20,683 nucleotides of DNA from contig DATGKD010000238.1 in the NCBI GenBank assembly GCA_035294855.1, positions 1 to 20,683 of the forward strand, given 5' to 3'. Shown here piece by piece: positions 6,043 through 12,966 of this stretch. Under the pieces are notes generated by a model. The model was given only the letters and a program-made list of their open reading frames with translations. It was not told the DNA's origin and made no database searches. The DNA is from DATGKD01 sp035294855 (GTDB lineage: Bacteria; Actinomycetota; Acidimicrobiia; Acidimicrobiales; UBA8190). The translations under genes and the position numbers were made by a program. The first letter of the stretch is position 1. Each line of letters starts with the position of its first letter.

Positions 6043-7275
6043 GTGCGCGTCCTCACCATCATCCATCTCTACCCGCCACATCACCTCGGCGGCTACGAAG
6101 TCGCCTGCCAGAGCGCCATGGAGCGGTTCACCGAGCGGGGTCATGACGTGCTCGTGCTCACCGGCGACTGGCGCAACGACGATGTCGACGACGTCCCGCC
6201 CGCGGCGCCCGTCGGGGTGCGACGCGAGCTCGACGGTTGGTGGGACTTCGCCAACTGGAGCCCTCTCCGTCCCACCCCTCGCCAGCGGATCGCCATCGAG
6301 CGTCACAACCAACGGGTGCTTCGACGCGCCGTCGAGGACTTTCGTCCTGAAGTCGCGTCCATCTGGGATCTCGGGATGATGTCGTGGTCCATTGCCACCC
6401 TCCTCGAAAAGCGCGGTATCCCCGTCGTCCTCACCTTCCTTGACGACTGGGTGACGTTCGCCTACGTGTTCGACGGCTGGACGAGAATTTTCGACAAGCG
6501 CCCGTGGGCCCGCCCCCTCGGCGCGCTGACGGGGCTCGAGACGCGGCTGCCTTCGTTCGGTTCGGCCCGCGCCAGCGTGGCGAGCCGGATGATAGCCAGA
6601 TCCATCGAGCGCAACGGGCGCTGGCAGTTCCCCGACGCCGTGCTGGTGCCCATCGGCGTGGACACGAGAGACTTCCCGGTCACCGCGCCGGAGGAGCGAC
6701 CGCCCGGCTGGCGGGTCCTGTACGTCGGACGTGTGGTGCCCCAAAAGGGCGTGCCCACGCTGGTGCGCGCCCTCTCGCGTCTACCCCACGATGCCGTGCT
6801 CGACATCGTGGGTCATGCCCACCCGAGCGAAGAACAGGCGCTCGTCGAGTTGGCCACCGAGCAGTGCATCGCCGATCGGGTGCGCTTCTCGATGGCCTCC
6901 TCGAGGAGCGACCTACGCGAGCGGTACCGGAGCGCCGACGTCTTGGTGTTCCCGAGCGAGTGGCCGGAGCCGTTCGGCATCGTGCCCATCGAGGCGATGG
7001 CGTGCGGGACGCCGGTCGTCGCCACCGGCACCGGAGGCTCGGGGGAGTTCCTGGAGGACGGCGTCAACTGCATCCTCTTCAAGCCGGGTGATCCGGTCGA
7101 CCTGGCAGCCGCGGTCCGGCGCGTCGGCGAGGACGCCGAGCTCCGCGCCCGCATCGTCGCCGGCGGCCTCGACACGGCGCGACGACTGAACATGGATCGC
7201 TTCACCGACGGGATCGAAGCGCTCCACCTCGACGCCGTCAGCGGAGCCGCGCCAGGTGCGGACGAACGGCGATGA
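6043..7275 (+). CDS. GT4-family glycosyltransferase (copy B of a mirrored pair)
   Basis: Retaining GT-B glycosyltransferase, 410 aa from the GTG at 6043. This start reproduces the N-terminus of its paralogue (VRVLTIIHLYPPHHLGGYE); a longer open frame back to 5842 overlaps the FkbM gene and adds no recognisable sequence. Key residues match copy A: R230 and K235 in LYVGRVVPQKG, E309 and E317 in EPFGIVPIEAMACG, and GTGGSGEFLEDGVNC in the donor pocket. The donor lobe is better conserved than the N-terminal acceptor lobe, so the two copies may share a donor but act on different acceptors (inference). It follows the FkbM gene by 44 nt in the same direction, so the two are likely co-transcribed. The ribosome-binding site is weak, which may mean dependence on upstream translation. 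Confidence 0.93.
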   Translation: MRVLTIIHLYPPHHLGGYEVACQSAMERFTERGHDVLVLTGDWRNDDVDDVPPAAPVGVRRELDGWWDFANWSPLRPTPRQRIAIERHNQRVLRRAVEDFRPEVASIWDLGMMSWSIATLLEKRGIPVVLTFLDDWVTFAYVFDGWTRIFDKRPWARPLGALTGLETRLPSFGSARASVASRMIARSIERNGRWQFPDAVLVPIGVDTRDFPVTAPEERPPGWRVLYVGRVVPQKGVPTLVRALSRLPHDAVLDIVGHAHPSEEQALVELATEQCIADRVRFSMASSRSDLRERYRSADVLVFPSEWPEPFGIVPIEAMACGTPVVATGTGGSGEFLEDGVNCILFKPGDPVDLAAAVRRVGEDAELRARIVAGGLDTARRLNMDRFTDGIEALHLDAVSGAAPGADERR

Positions 7276-7333
7276 AAGCGTCGCGCGTGGGCTCGACCAG
7301 GCACGCCCCGAAGGGCAGGCCCGGGACGCGGGG

Positions 7334-7339
7334 TACCGT
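7334..7339 (+). promoter_or_regulatory. Possible -10 box (TACCGT) ahead of the CmoB-like methyltransferase gene
   Basis: The nine bases GGTACCGTG (7332-7340) recur exactly at 9271-9279 ahead of the GT2 gene. Here the start codon is 56 nt away and preceded by a good Shine-Dalgarno, so this would be a promoter with a normal leader. No clear -35 is visible. Confidence 0.3.
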
Positions 7340-7395
7340 GTCGTCTCGCCACATGCCGGATCGTCGTGGTCGAGCGCGGTGTGAGCGGGAGGACG

Positions 7396-8115
7396 ATGGA
7401 ACCAGACGAGCTGCGCGCCGAGATCGAGAAGTACCCCTGGTACCACACGATCGACCTGGGCGGCGGCGTGACCACCCCGGGCATGTTCGATCACCGGGGA
7501 TTCGAGAACAAGCATCTGATCCCCGCTGATCTGTCCGGCATGCGGTGCCTCGACGTGGGCACCATGGACGGCTTCTGGGCGTTCACCATGGAGCGGCGCG
7601 GCGCGGCCGAGGTGACGGCCCTCGACATCGAGGACCCCAGCTCGCTCGACTGGCCGGCGAGCCTGCGGCCCACGGTCGTGAAGACCATGGACGAAACGAA
7701 GGCCACCCGGTTCGCACTCGTGCAGGACGCCCTGGGTTCGAAGGTGAAGCGGGTACCGCGCTCGGTGTACCAGCTGGACACCGACCTCGGTGAGTTCGAC
7801 CTCGTCTTCTGCGGCGACCTGCTCGTGCACCTGAAGGACCCCGTCACCGCCCTCGAGCGGATCCACCGCGTCTGCCGGGGGAGCGCGATCATCTGCAACC
7901 CGGTCAAGCGGTTCGTCCTCTACGAGCGTCGGCCTCTTGCCGAGATCGACGGCATCGGCGAGTTCCAGTGGTGGGTCACCAACCTGCGAGGGCTCGAACG
8001 GCTCGTCCGCGCGGCCGGGTTCTCCCGCGTCGATGTCGGTCGACCCTTCGAACTGCCTGCGGTGGCCGGCGGCGACTGGAAGGGCCGGCGGGGCGTGGTG
8101 CGCGGCTACGTCTGA
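7396..8115 (+). CDS. Class I SAM-dependent methyltransferase (CmoB/DUF1698-like)
   Basis: 239 aa from the ATG at 7396, which has GGGAGG 5-8 nt upstream; an in-frame codon at 7366 lacks this. The opening YPWYHTIDLGGGVTTPGMFDHRG is the hallmark of the CmoB-like/DUF1698 group, many members of which are stand-alone small-molecule or sugar methyltransferases rather than tRNA enzymes. SAM motif I is CLDVGTMDGFWAFTMERRGA (residues about 51-70), the acidic end of strand 2 is D77 in ALDIED, and the post-motif strand FDLVFCGDLLVHLKDP covers about 134-149. It lies 120 bp after the GT4 gene on the same strand. Its last 10 bases overlap the convergent GT2 gene. Modification of a glycan or lipid in this pathway is inferred from context; tRNA modification is less likely here. 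Confidence 0.85.
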   Translation: MEPDELRAEIEKYPWYHTIDLGGGVTTPGMFDHRGFENKHLIPADLSGMRCLDVGTMDGFWAFTMERRGAAEVTALDIEDPSSLDWPASLRPTVVKTMDETKATRFALVQDALGSKVKRVPRSVYQLDTDLGEFDLVFCGDLLVHLKDPVTALERIHRVCRGSAIICNPVKRFVLYERRPLAEIDGIGEFQWWVTNLRGLERLVRAAGFSRVDVGRPFELPAVAGGDWKGRRGVVRGYV

Positions 8116-9101
8116 GACGCCGGGAGCAGGTCCGCGGTCGCGGCAGCGTCAAGGTCGACAGAAGCCGAACCGTTGACCGGAGCCGGACCCTCCATGGCCC
8201 CCGCACCGTCGACCCGCGCCAGCGCAGCCATCTGCGGTGGCGTCAACCCGTGCAGGCGGGCGAAGCGCGCCATGGCGCGCACGTGCCACACCGTTGCCCA
8301 CGTCAGGAAGCGCTTGCGGGTGGTCTCGGCCAGGTCGTGCTCGACGACGGCGCTGGGCAGCAGCGCCACGCTGAACCCGGCGGTCCAGGCCCGGCGGCAC
8401 AGGTCGATGTCCTCGCAGTAGAGGCGGTACCCGTCGTCCATGCCGCCGAGCTCTTTGTACACGTCGGCACGGATGGCGATGGCCGCGCCCAGCACCCAGT
8501 CGACCGTGTGCGGAGCGAGGGTGAGTGTGGGCGTCTCGTCGACCATGAGATGGCGGCGTTCCACCCGCGAATCCTGCAAGACCCAGCGCACCGGCGTCCT
8601 GCGGACGAGCGTGGCCGACACGGTCGGGAAGCGGCGGGCGGAGGGCTGCTGCGTGCCGTCGGGGTAGACGAGTCGCGGCCCCACGACGGCGACGGTGGGG
8701 TGCTGGTCGAGGAACTGCACCAGCCGCTCGAGCGCGCCCGGCATCACGCGGGTGTCGGGGTTCAGGAACACGAGTGCCCGCCCGCGGCAGGCGTGGGCGC
8801 CGGCGTTGCAGTTGCTCGCGAAGCCGTGCCGCCGGGCCCGGCGGATGACGCGCACGTCCGGATGTCCCGACCATACGATCCGGACGGTCTCGTCGGACGA
8901 GGCGTTGTCGACGACGATCACCTCGTAGGCGACACCAGGGGGGTGCTCGCGGATGCTGTCGAGGCACGAGTCGATCGTCGCCGCCGACTCGTGCGTGACG
9001 ACCACCACGCTGACTGGCACACCGCTGTCCGGCACACCGCTGTCCGGCACACCGCCTTCTACCGGTGCGAATCCGCCCGTTGCCGCGGTCGTGTCCTCCA
9101 C
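8106..9101 (-). CDS. GT2-family glycosyltransferase (rhamnosyltransferase/WbbL-like)
   Basis: Inverting GT-A transferase, 331 aa from the GTG at 9101; an in-frame TAG immediately precedes it. The fold starts at PVSVVVVTHESAATIDSCLDSI (about residue 29), then VIVVDNASSDET, the metal-binding NPD (N114-D116) in VFLNPDTRV, and GPRLVYPDGTQQPSARRFPT, which is typical of rhamnosyl/WbbL-like enzymes. The acceptor-side motif LYCEDIDLC (E230, D231) and the VEHDLAETTRKRFLTW tail also fit that group. Donor identity is inferred only by resemblance. The N-terminus contains GVPDSGVPDSGVP, encoded by a 15-bp tandem repeat, ahead of the fold and probably disordered. It is divergent from the next GT2 gene and convergent with the CmoB-like methyltransferase gene, overlapping it by 10 bp. 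Confidence 0.92.
   Translation of the reverse strand: MEDTTAATGGFAPVEGGVPDSGVPDSGVPVSVVVVTHESAATIDSCLDSIREHPPGVAYEVIVVDNASSDETVRIVWSGHPDVRVIRRARRHGFASNCNAGAHACRGRALVFLNPDTRVMPGALERLVQFLDQHPTVAVVGPRLVYPDGTQQPSARRFPTVSATLVRRTPVRWVLQDSRVERRHLMVDETPTLTLAPHTVDWVLGAAIAIRADVYKELGGMDDGYRLYCEDIDLCRRAWTAGFSVALLPSAVVEHDLAETTRKRFLTWATVWHVRAMARFARLHGLTPPQMAALARVDGAGAMEGPAPVNGSASVDLDAAATADLLPASQT
9016..9055. repeat. 15-bp tandem repeat, 2.7 copies, inside a GT2 N-terminus
   Basis: The unit GGCACACCGCTGTCC is present perfectly at 9016-9030 and 9031-9045, then partly at 9046-9055. It encodes GVPDS units on the minus strand. The length is a multiple of three, so slippage would add or remove five residues without breaking the gene. 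Confidence 0.85.
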
Positions 9102-9129
9102 CTAAACCCCCATCCCCTGGGTGCGGGTT

Positions 9130-9173
9130 GACGACCAAGAGCCCGACAGGGCCCGACGGGGTTCTCGGTCGTC
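9130..9173. repeat. Long imperfect inverted repeat between divergent GT2 genes
   Basis: The left arm GACGACCAAGAGCCC (9130-9144) pairs with the right arm GGGTTCTCGGTCGTC (9159-9173), with 13 of 15 positions matching and a 14-nt loop that itself holds two GCCCGAC copies. It sits near the start of the divergent genes at 9101 (leftward) and 9287 (rightward). It could be an operator or a structured leader for the leftward gene's upstream region; function is unknown. Confidence 0.5.
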
Positions 9174-9226
9174 CTCCTCCGAACCGGGAAACGGGGGAAG
9201 CCGCCGAACCTTGTGTGGCCGATGGA

Positions 9227-9247
9227 CCCGGGGGCGGACCCCCCGGG
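9227..9247. repeat. All-GC hairpin upstream of the plus-strand operon
   Basis: CCCGGGGG (9227-9234) and CCCCCGGG (9240-9247) form a perfect 8-bp GC stem with a 5-nt loop. It ends 26 bp before the putative -10 box of the operon, about where a -35 or activator site should be. No T-run follows, so it is a poor terminator. Confidence 0.45.
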
Positions 9248-9272
9248 GCCGGGAACCTCCAGGTCACCGTGG

Positions 9273-9278
9273 TACCGT
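9273..9278 (+). promoter_or_regulatory. Putative leaderless -10 box (TACCGT) of the main biosynthetic operon
   Basis: TACCGT ends 8 nt before the ATG at 9287, which has no Shine-Dalgarno. Spacing and sequence match the boxes before the genes starting at 160 and 2315. The -35 is not recognisable. Confidence 0.4.
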
Positions 9279-9286
9279 GCGCCGCC

Positions 9287-10396
9287 ATGCCCGCTCGGGA
9301 GGGGGCGTCTCGGGAGGTGCCGTCCCGAGGTGCCGCGCCACATCCGGGGCTGCCCGACGCGGCCGAGGACGTCCGCAGCACCGCCTACGACGTCGGCCCG
9401 GTGCCCGGCACCACCGTCGTGGTGTCGACCCACGACCGGGTGGCCTTCCTGCCCGGCCTCTTCGACGCACTGGAGTGCCAGCGGCTCGGGTCCGAGCCGT
9501 TCGAGCTCGTGGTGGTGGACGACGCTTCGACCGACACCACGTGGCCGGCGCTCGTCGACTACGCGGCCCACACGCCCCTGCGCTTCCGCGCGTTGCGCCT
9601 GGGCCGCAACGTGGGTCAGGGCGTGGGTCGCGCCGTCGGCACCGCCGCGGCTCGGGGCGACGTGGTGGCGTTCACCGACGACGACTGCCTCCCCACCGAC
9701 CGCTGGCTCGAAAGACTGCTGGCGCCCTTCGAGCCGGGTCCCCTCGGCGAGCCCCGGCCCGTGGTGGTGCAAGGCGAGACCCACGGCTGGCCGGACGACC
9801 TCGCGGAGGCGGGTCCGTGGTCGCGGACGGTCTGGGTGATGCGTCCGACATGGCTGTTCGAGACGTGCAACATCGCGTACCGACGATGCGACCTGGAGCG
9901 TGTGGGCGGCTTCCCGACGCGTGACGAAGCACACGTGGCCGCGACGGGAAGGTTGGTCGGCGAGGATGCCATCACAGGGTGGCGGGTCACGGGATCGGGC
10001 GTCCCCCTCGTGTTCGCTCCGGACGCGCTCGTGCACCACCGTCACCTCCCCGGCTCGTACGCACAGTGGTTGCGGGAGCAGACCGGCCGGGGCGCGTTCC
10101 CTGCGCTCGTGAAGCGCAGCCCGCTCGGCGCCAAGGTGTTGTGGCGCGGCCTCTTCCTGGCGCCGCGCACCGCTGCGTTCGACCTCGCCGTGGCGTGCGT
10201 CGTCGCTGCCGCGGCGACGCGGCGGCCCCGGTTGCTCGTGGGCGCGCTGGCGTGGGTGTGGATGGCCATGCCTGAAGCACGCGACCGCCGCGGACGCCAT
10301 CCGGTCGTGCGCGTCGCGCAGATCGGTGCAGGCGACTTCGTCGGCATGGTGAGCCTGATCGTGGGCAGCGTCCGCAGCGGTCGGATCGTCCTCTGA
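9287..10396 (+). CDS. GT2-family glycosyltransferase with C-terminal membrane segment
   Basis: 369 aa from the ATG at 9287. The open frame extends back to 9065, but that part overlaps the divergent gene and the inverted repeat and is proline/arginine-rich, so it is not used. The GT-A fold begins at about residue 43 (TTVVVSTHDRVAFLPGLFDAL), then VVVDDASTDTTW, the metal-binding DDD at 131-133 in VVAFTDDDCLPTDRWL, FETCNIAYRRCDLERVGGF, and the catalytic-base region VGEDAITGWRV (E226, D227). A hydrophobic stretch near 298-328, followed by a second weak one near 350, probably anchors it to the cytoplasmic membrane. It is the first gene of a plus-strand run (30 nt to the next), so it likely acts early on a lipid-linked acceptor. 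Donor and acceptor are unknown. Confidence 0.9.
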   Translation: MPAREGASREVPSRGAAPHPGLPDAAEDVRSTAYDVGPVPGTTVVVSTHDRVAFLPGLFDALECQRLGSEPFELVVVDDASTDTTWPALVDYAAHTPLRFRALRLGRNVGQGVGRAVGTAAARGDVVAFTDDDCLPTDRWLERLLAPFEPGPLGEPRPVVVQGETHGWPDDLAEAGPWSRTVWVMRPTWLFETCNIAYRRCDLERVGGFPTRDEAHVAATGRLVGEDAITGWRVTGSGVPLVFAPDALVHHRHLPGSYAQWLREQTGRGAFPALVKRSPLGAKVLWRGLFLAPRTAAFDLAVACVVAAAATRRPRLLVGALAWVWMAMPEARDRRGRHPVVRVAQIGAGDFVGMVSLIVGSVRSGRIVL

Positions 10397-10414
10397 GCGT
10401 TACCCGGCGGGTCC

Positions 10415-10420
10415 TACACT
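10415..10420 (+). promoter_or_regulatory. Putative internal leaderless -10 box (TACACT)
   Basis: TACACT lies in the 30-nt gap between the GT2 and hexapeptide acyltransferase genes, 6 nt before the ATG at 10427, with no Shine-Dalgarno in between. It could give the acylation genes their own transcript. The -35 region at about 10392-10398 is poor. Confidence 0.4.
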
Positions 10421-10426
10421 GACGGC

Positions 10427-11092
10427 ATGGCGACGGGCAGGGACCTGCGCGCGCTGCCGTGGAAGCTGCGCTACGAGCTCGGCGCGCGTGCTGCCAGCAC
10501 CGCGCGGCTGCTGCTGATCGAGGCCACGCACCTGCACTGCACGGTGTCCATCGCCCGGCCCGTGCGGCTCGGCCCGGGCTTCAGCTTGTACATCCCGAAC
10601 GGTGGCACGTTCGTCGTCGGCCCGGGCGTGGACTTCCGGCGCGGGTTCCGCTGCGAGATCCAGGGCGACGGCCGCGTCGACATCGGGGCCGGCTCCATCT
10701 TCAGCTCGAACGTGATGATCCAGTGCTCGACCTCCATCACCATCGGCCGACGTTGTGCCTTCGGCCAGTCGACGCTCGTCGTTGACGGGCAGCACCGCTA
10801 CCGCGACCCCGACGTGCACTGGCTCGAACAGGGCTACGACTTCCACCCGCTCGTCATCGGCGACGGAGCAGGCATCTCCGACAAGTGCACCGTCCAGGCG
10901 GACGTGGGGGAGCGCGCCGTGGTGGCGAGCGGGTCGGTGGTGAGCAAGCCGATCCCCCCGTTCGCGCTGGCGGGCGGCACGCCGGCGCGGGTGGTGCGTT
11001 CCTTCCGGCCAAAGGACCGTGAGTCCGAAGCCGCCGAAGCCGACGCCACTGTGGAGCTCCGCGCCGACGGCAACGGGGGTGCCCGGAAGTGA
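10427..11092 (+). CDS. Left-handed beta-helix (hexapeptide repeat) acyltransferase
   Basis: 221 aa. A trimeric left-handed beta-helix O- or N-acyltransferase of the WbbJ/maltose-acetyltransferase type is expected. Imperfect hexapeptide turns run from about 40 to 115 (VRLGPG, FVVGPG, VDFRRG, VDIGAG, ITIGRR) and resume at 143-187 (LVIGDGAGISDKCTVQADVGERAVVASGSVVSKPIPPFALAGGTPARVV), the usual C-terminal turn. The loop between holds DGQHRYRD; H123 is the likely catalytic base. The first 35 residues are a basic amphipathic helix. The last 25 residues are a charged tail. It overlaps the next gene, an acyl-AMP ligase, by GTGA, so the two are made together. Family members usually use acetyl-CoA; the pairing hints at a longer activated acyl donor, which is inference. 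Confidence 0.88.
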   Translation: MATGRDLRALPWKLRYELGARAASTARLLLIEATHLHCTVSIARPVRLGPGFSLYIPNGGTFVVGPGVDFRRGFRCEIQGDGRVDIGAGSIFSSNVMIQCSTSITIGRRCAFGQSTLVVDGQHRYRDPDVHWLEQGYDFHPLVIGDGAGISDKCTVQADVGERAVVASGSVVSKPIPPFALAGGTPARVVRSFRPKDRESEAAEADATVELRADGNGGARK

Positions 11093-12765
11093 ACGCGATC
11101 CCGGGATTGTCCTCCACGCTCGTGGGCAGCCTCGAGCAAGCGGCCGAGCGCGGCCACGACGTGACGTTCCTCGTCACCGACGAGCCCGAGCGCGTGCCGT
11201 GGTCCCAGATGTACGACGACGCTCGCCGCTTTGCGTCGGCCATGCAGGCTCGCGGCGTGGGCCCCGGCGAGCGGGTGGCGCTCCTGGGCTCGACGTCACG
11301 CGAACTCGTCACCGCCATCGAGGCGACGTGGCTCGCCGGCGCGGCGGTGATCGTGCTGCCGCTGCCCACCCGGCTGGGCTCCGAGGAGGAGTTCCGGGCG
11401 CAGACCCATGCCCGGATCTCGCTCGGCGACGTGACGCTGACGGTGTCTGACCCCGACTTCCTCGCCGCCGGGATCGTCGAGGCGGACGAACCGGCCGTGG
11501 TGAGCTTCGGCCAACTCGTGAGCGACGCGGCGGGTGACGCGGGCAAGCGTTACGAGCGCCCCCCCGACGACCCCGAGGCCACGGCCGTCCTGCAGTTCAC
11601 GAGCGGGTCGACCGACGACCCGAAGGGCGTCGTCATCCCGGTGCGTTGCGTGCTCGACAACCTGGGCGGCATGGCCGACCGCGTGCCCATCTCTGAGGAC
11701 GACGACGCCGTCGTCAGCTGGCTGCCGCTGTACCACGACATGGGTCTCGTCGCGAACACGGCGTACGCCATGGCCCACGGCGCGCACTTCGTGGTGGCGC
11801 CGCCGGCGCGCTTCATCACCTCGCCGGCCAAGTGGATGCAGTGGATGGCGGAATACAAAGGGACGTGGACGCTGGCGCCCAACTTCGCGCTGTCGATGGC
11901 GTCACGGCTGCTCGCCACCGCCGACCCGCTCGACCTGTCGAGCGTGCGGTGCCTGGGCAGCGGCTCGGAGCCCGTGGCCCCGGACGTCATGCACCGCTTC
12001 ACCGACGCGGCGCGGCCGCACGGGCTCGATCCGGGCGTGATGTACGCCGCGTACGGCATGGCCGAGGCGACGGTGTGCATCAGCGTCGCGCCGATGGGCA
12101 CGGGCTTCACCGTGGACGTCGTGGACGGTGTCGCGCTCGAACAAGACCTGCGCGCCGAGCCGGTCGCGCCCGACCATCCCCGGGCACGTGCGCTGGCGCG
12201 TTGCGGGCCACCCATCCGGGGCATGGAGATGCGCATCTGCGACCCCGACAGCGGTGCCGCGCAGCAACCGGGCATGTTGGGTGAGATCGAGATACGCGGG
12301 CCCTCTGTCGTCCCCGGCTACTTCGAGCGTCCGGACGCCACCGCTCGGGCATTCCGGGACGGGGGATGGCTGCGGACGGGCGACCTGGGCTACCTGGCGC
12401 AGGGCGACGTCGTGATCTGCGGCCGCTTGAAGGACCTCATCATCGTGGGTGGCCGCAACCTGTTCCCCGAGGACCTCGAGCGCGCCGCGCAGGGCGTGGA
12501 CGGTGTGCGCACGGGCAACGTCATCGCCTTTGGTGTCGACGGCGGCCGGCGGGGCGACGACGTGGTGATCGTGGCGGAAGTCAAGACCGAGGACACCGCC
12601 GCGGTGCGCGACGGGATCGCCAAGGCCGTCACCGACGCCGTCGGTGTCCGGCCGGAGGACATCGTGCTGCTCCGCCCCGGGACCCTGCCCAAGACCTCGT
12701 CGGGCAAGTTGCGGCGCAGCATCTGCCGCTCGCGCTACCGCACCGCCGAGCTCGACCCACTCTGA
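11089..12765 (+). CDS. Fatty-acyl-AMP ligase-like adenylate-forming enzyme (FadD/FAAL type)
   Basis: 558 aa from the GTG that overlaps the preceding TGA. Activates a carboxylic acid, probably a fatty acid, with ATP to an acyl-adenylate. Motifs in order: LQFTSGSTDDPKGVVI (A3 loop, 171-180), SWLPLYHDMGL (210-220), AYGMAEAT (A5, 321-328), TGDLGYL (A7, 430-436), CGRLKDLIIVGGRNLFPEDLE (hinge, 444-464) and LPKTSSGKLRRS, with catalytic K540. The wording LQFTSGST, YHDMGL and YGMAEATV resembles the FAAL group more than acyl-CoA synthetases, but I cannot check for the FAAL-specific insertion by eye. It ends soon after A10, so there is no fused carrier protein, and none is encoded nearby. The acyl-adenylate may pass to CoA, to an unlinked carrier, or serve the hexapeptide acyltransferase made just before it. 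Confidence 0.88.
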   Translation: MNAIPGLSSTLVGSLEQAAERGHDVTFLVTDEPERVPWSQMYDDARRFASAMQARGVGPGERVALLGSTSRELVTAIEATWLAGAAVIVLPLPTRLGSEEEFRAQTHARISLGDVTLTVSDPDFLAAGIVEADEPAVVSFGQLVSDAAGDAGKRYERPPDDPEATAVLQFTSGSTDDPKGVVIPVRCVLDNLGGMADRVPISEDDDAVVSWLPLYHDMGLVANTAYAMAHGAHFVVAPPARFITSPAKWMQWMAEYKGTWTLAPNFALSMASRLLATADPLDLSSVRCLGSGSEPVAPDVMHRFTDAARPHGLDPGVMYAAYGMAEATVCISVAPMGTGFTVDVVDGVALEQDLRAEPVAPDHPRARALARCGPPIRGMEMRICDPDSGAAQQPGMLGEIEIRGPSVVPGYFERPDATARAFRDGGWLRTGDLGYLAQGDVVICGRLKDLIIVGGRNLFPEDLERAAQGVDGVRTGNVIAFGVDGGRRGDDVVIVAEVKTEDTAAVRDGIAKAVTDAVGVRPEDIVLLRPGTLPKTSSGKLRRSICRSRYRTAELDPL

Positions 12766-12779
12766 TCCGCACCCGGCCC

Positions 12780-12793
12780 GCGGGCGCACCCGC
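12780..12793 (+). terminator. Possible weak hairpin after the acyl-AMP ligase gene
   Basis: GCGGG-CGCA-CCCGC forms a 5-bp GC stem 15 nt after the stop. It is followed by a less GC-rich stretch (12799-12841) but no T-run. The 201-bp gap it sits in is the largest in the plus-strand run, so a transcript boundary here is plausible. Confidence 0.25.
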
Positions 12794-12966
12794 CTGCACG
12801 GATTGTGATGATTTTGGTGCGAAGCGTGGTAAGTGTTGTGAGCCGGTGCGTGAAGTGGACTCGGCGCATGCCCCGAGATGGCGCCCCTCGGCACCGGGAC
12901 CGACAGCCTTCACGGACGGCGACGCGTTGACGCAAGGAGAGCGCAGGCCTCCCGTTATCGCTAGCG

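Noticed and set aside
9065..9286. N-terminal extension of the plus-strand GT2 protein by 74 codons
   Set aside because: It would overlap the divergent GT2 gene and run through the inverted repeats; composition is Pro/Gly-rich and the ATG at 9287 has a suitable upstream box.
12803..12841. Two TTGTGA direct copies 33 bp apart, considered as CRP half-sites because a cyclase gene is in the window
   Set aside because: Neither has the matching TCACA half at the right spacing, so a cAMP-receptor site is not supported.
11902..12894. 330-codon minus-strand open frame opposite the acyl-AMP ligase
   Set aside because: No recognisable motif, and the ligase frame is complete with A3, A5, A7 and A10 motifs.
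12927..12960. TTGACG as a -35 for the glycosylphosphotransferase gene
   Set aside because: No acceptable -10 lies 16-18 nt downstream; the nearest TTATCG is too far away.
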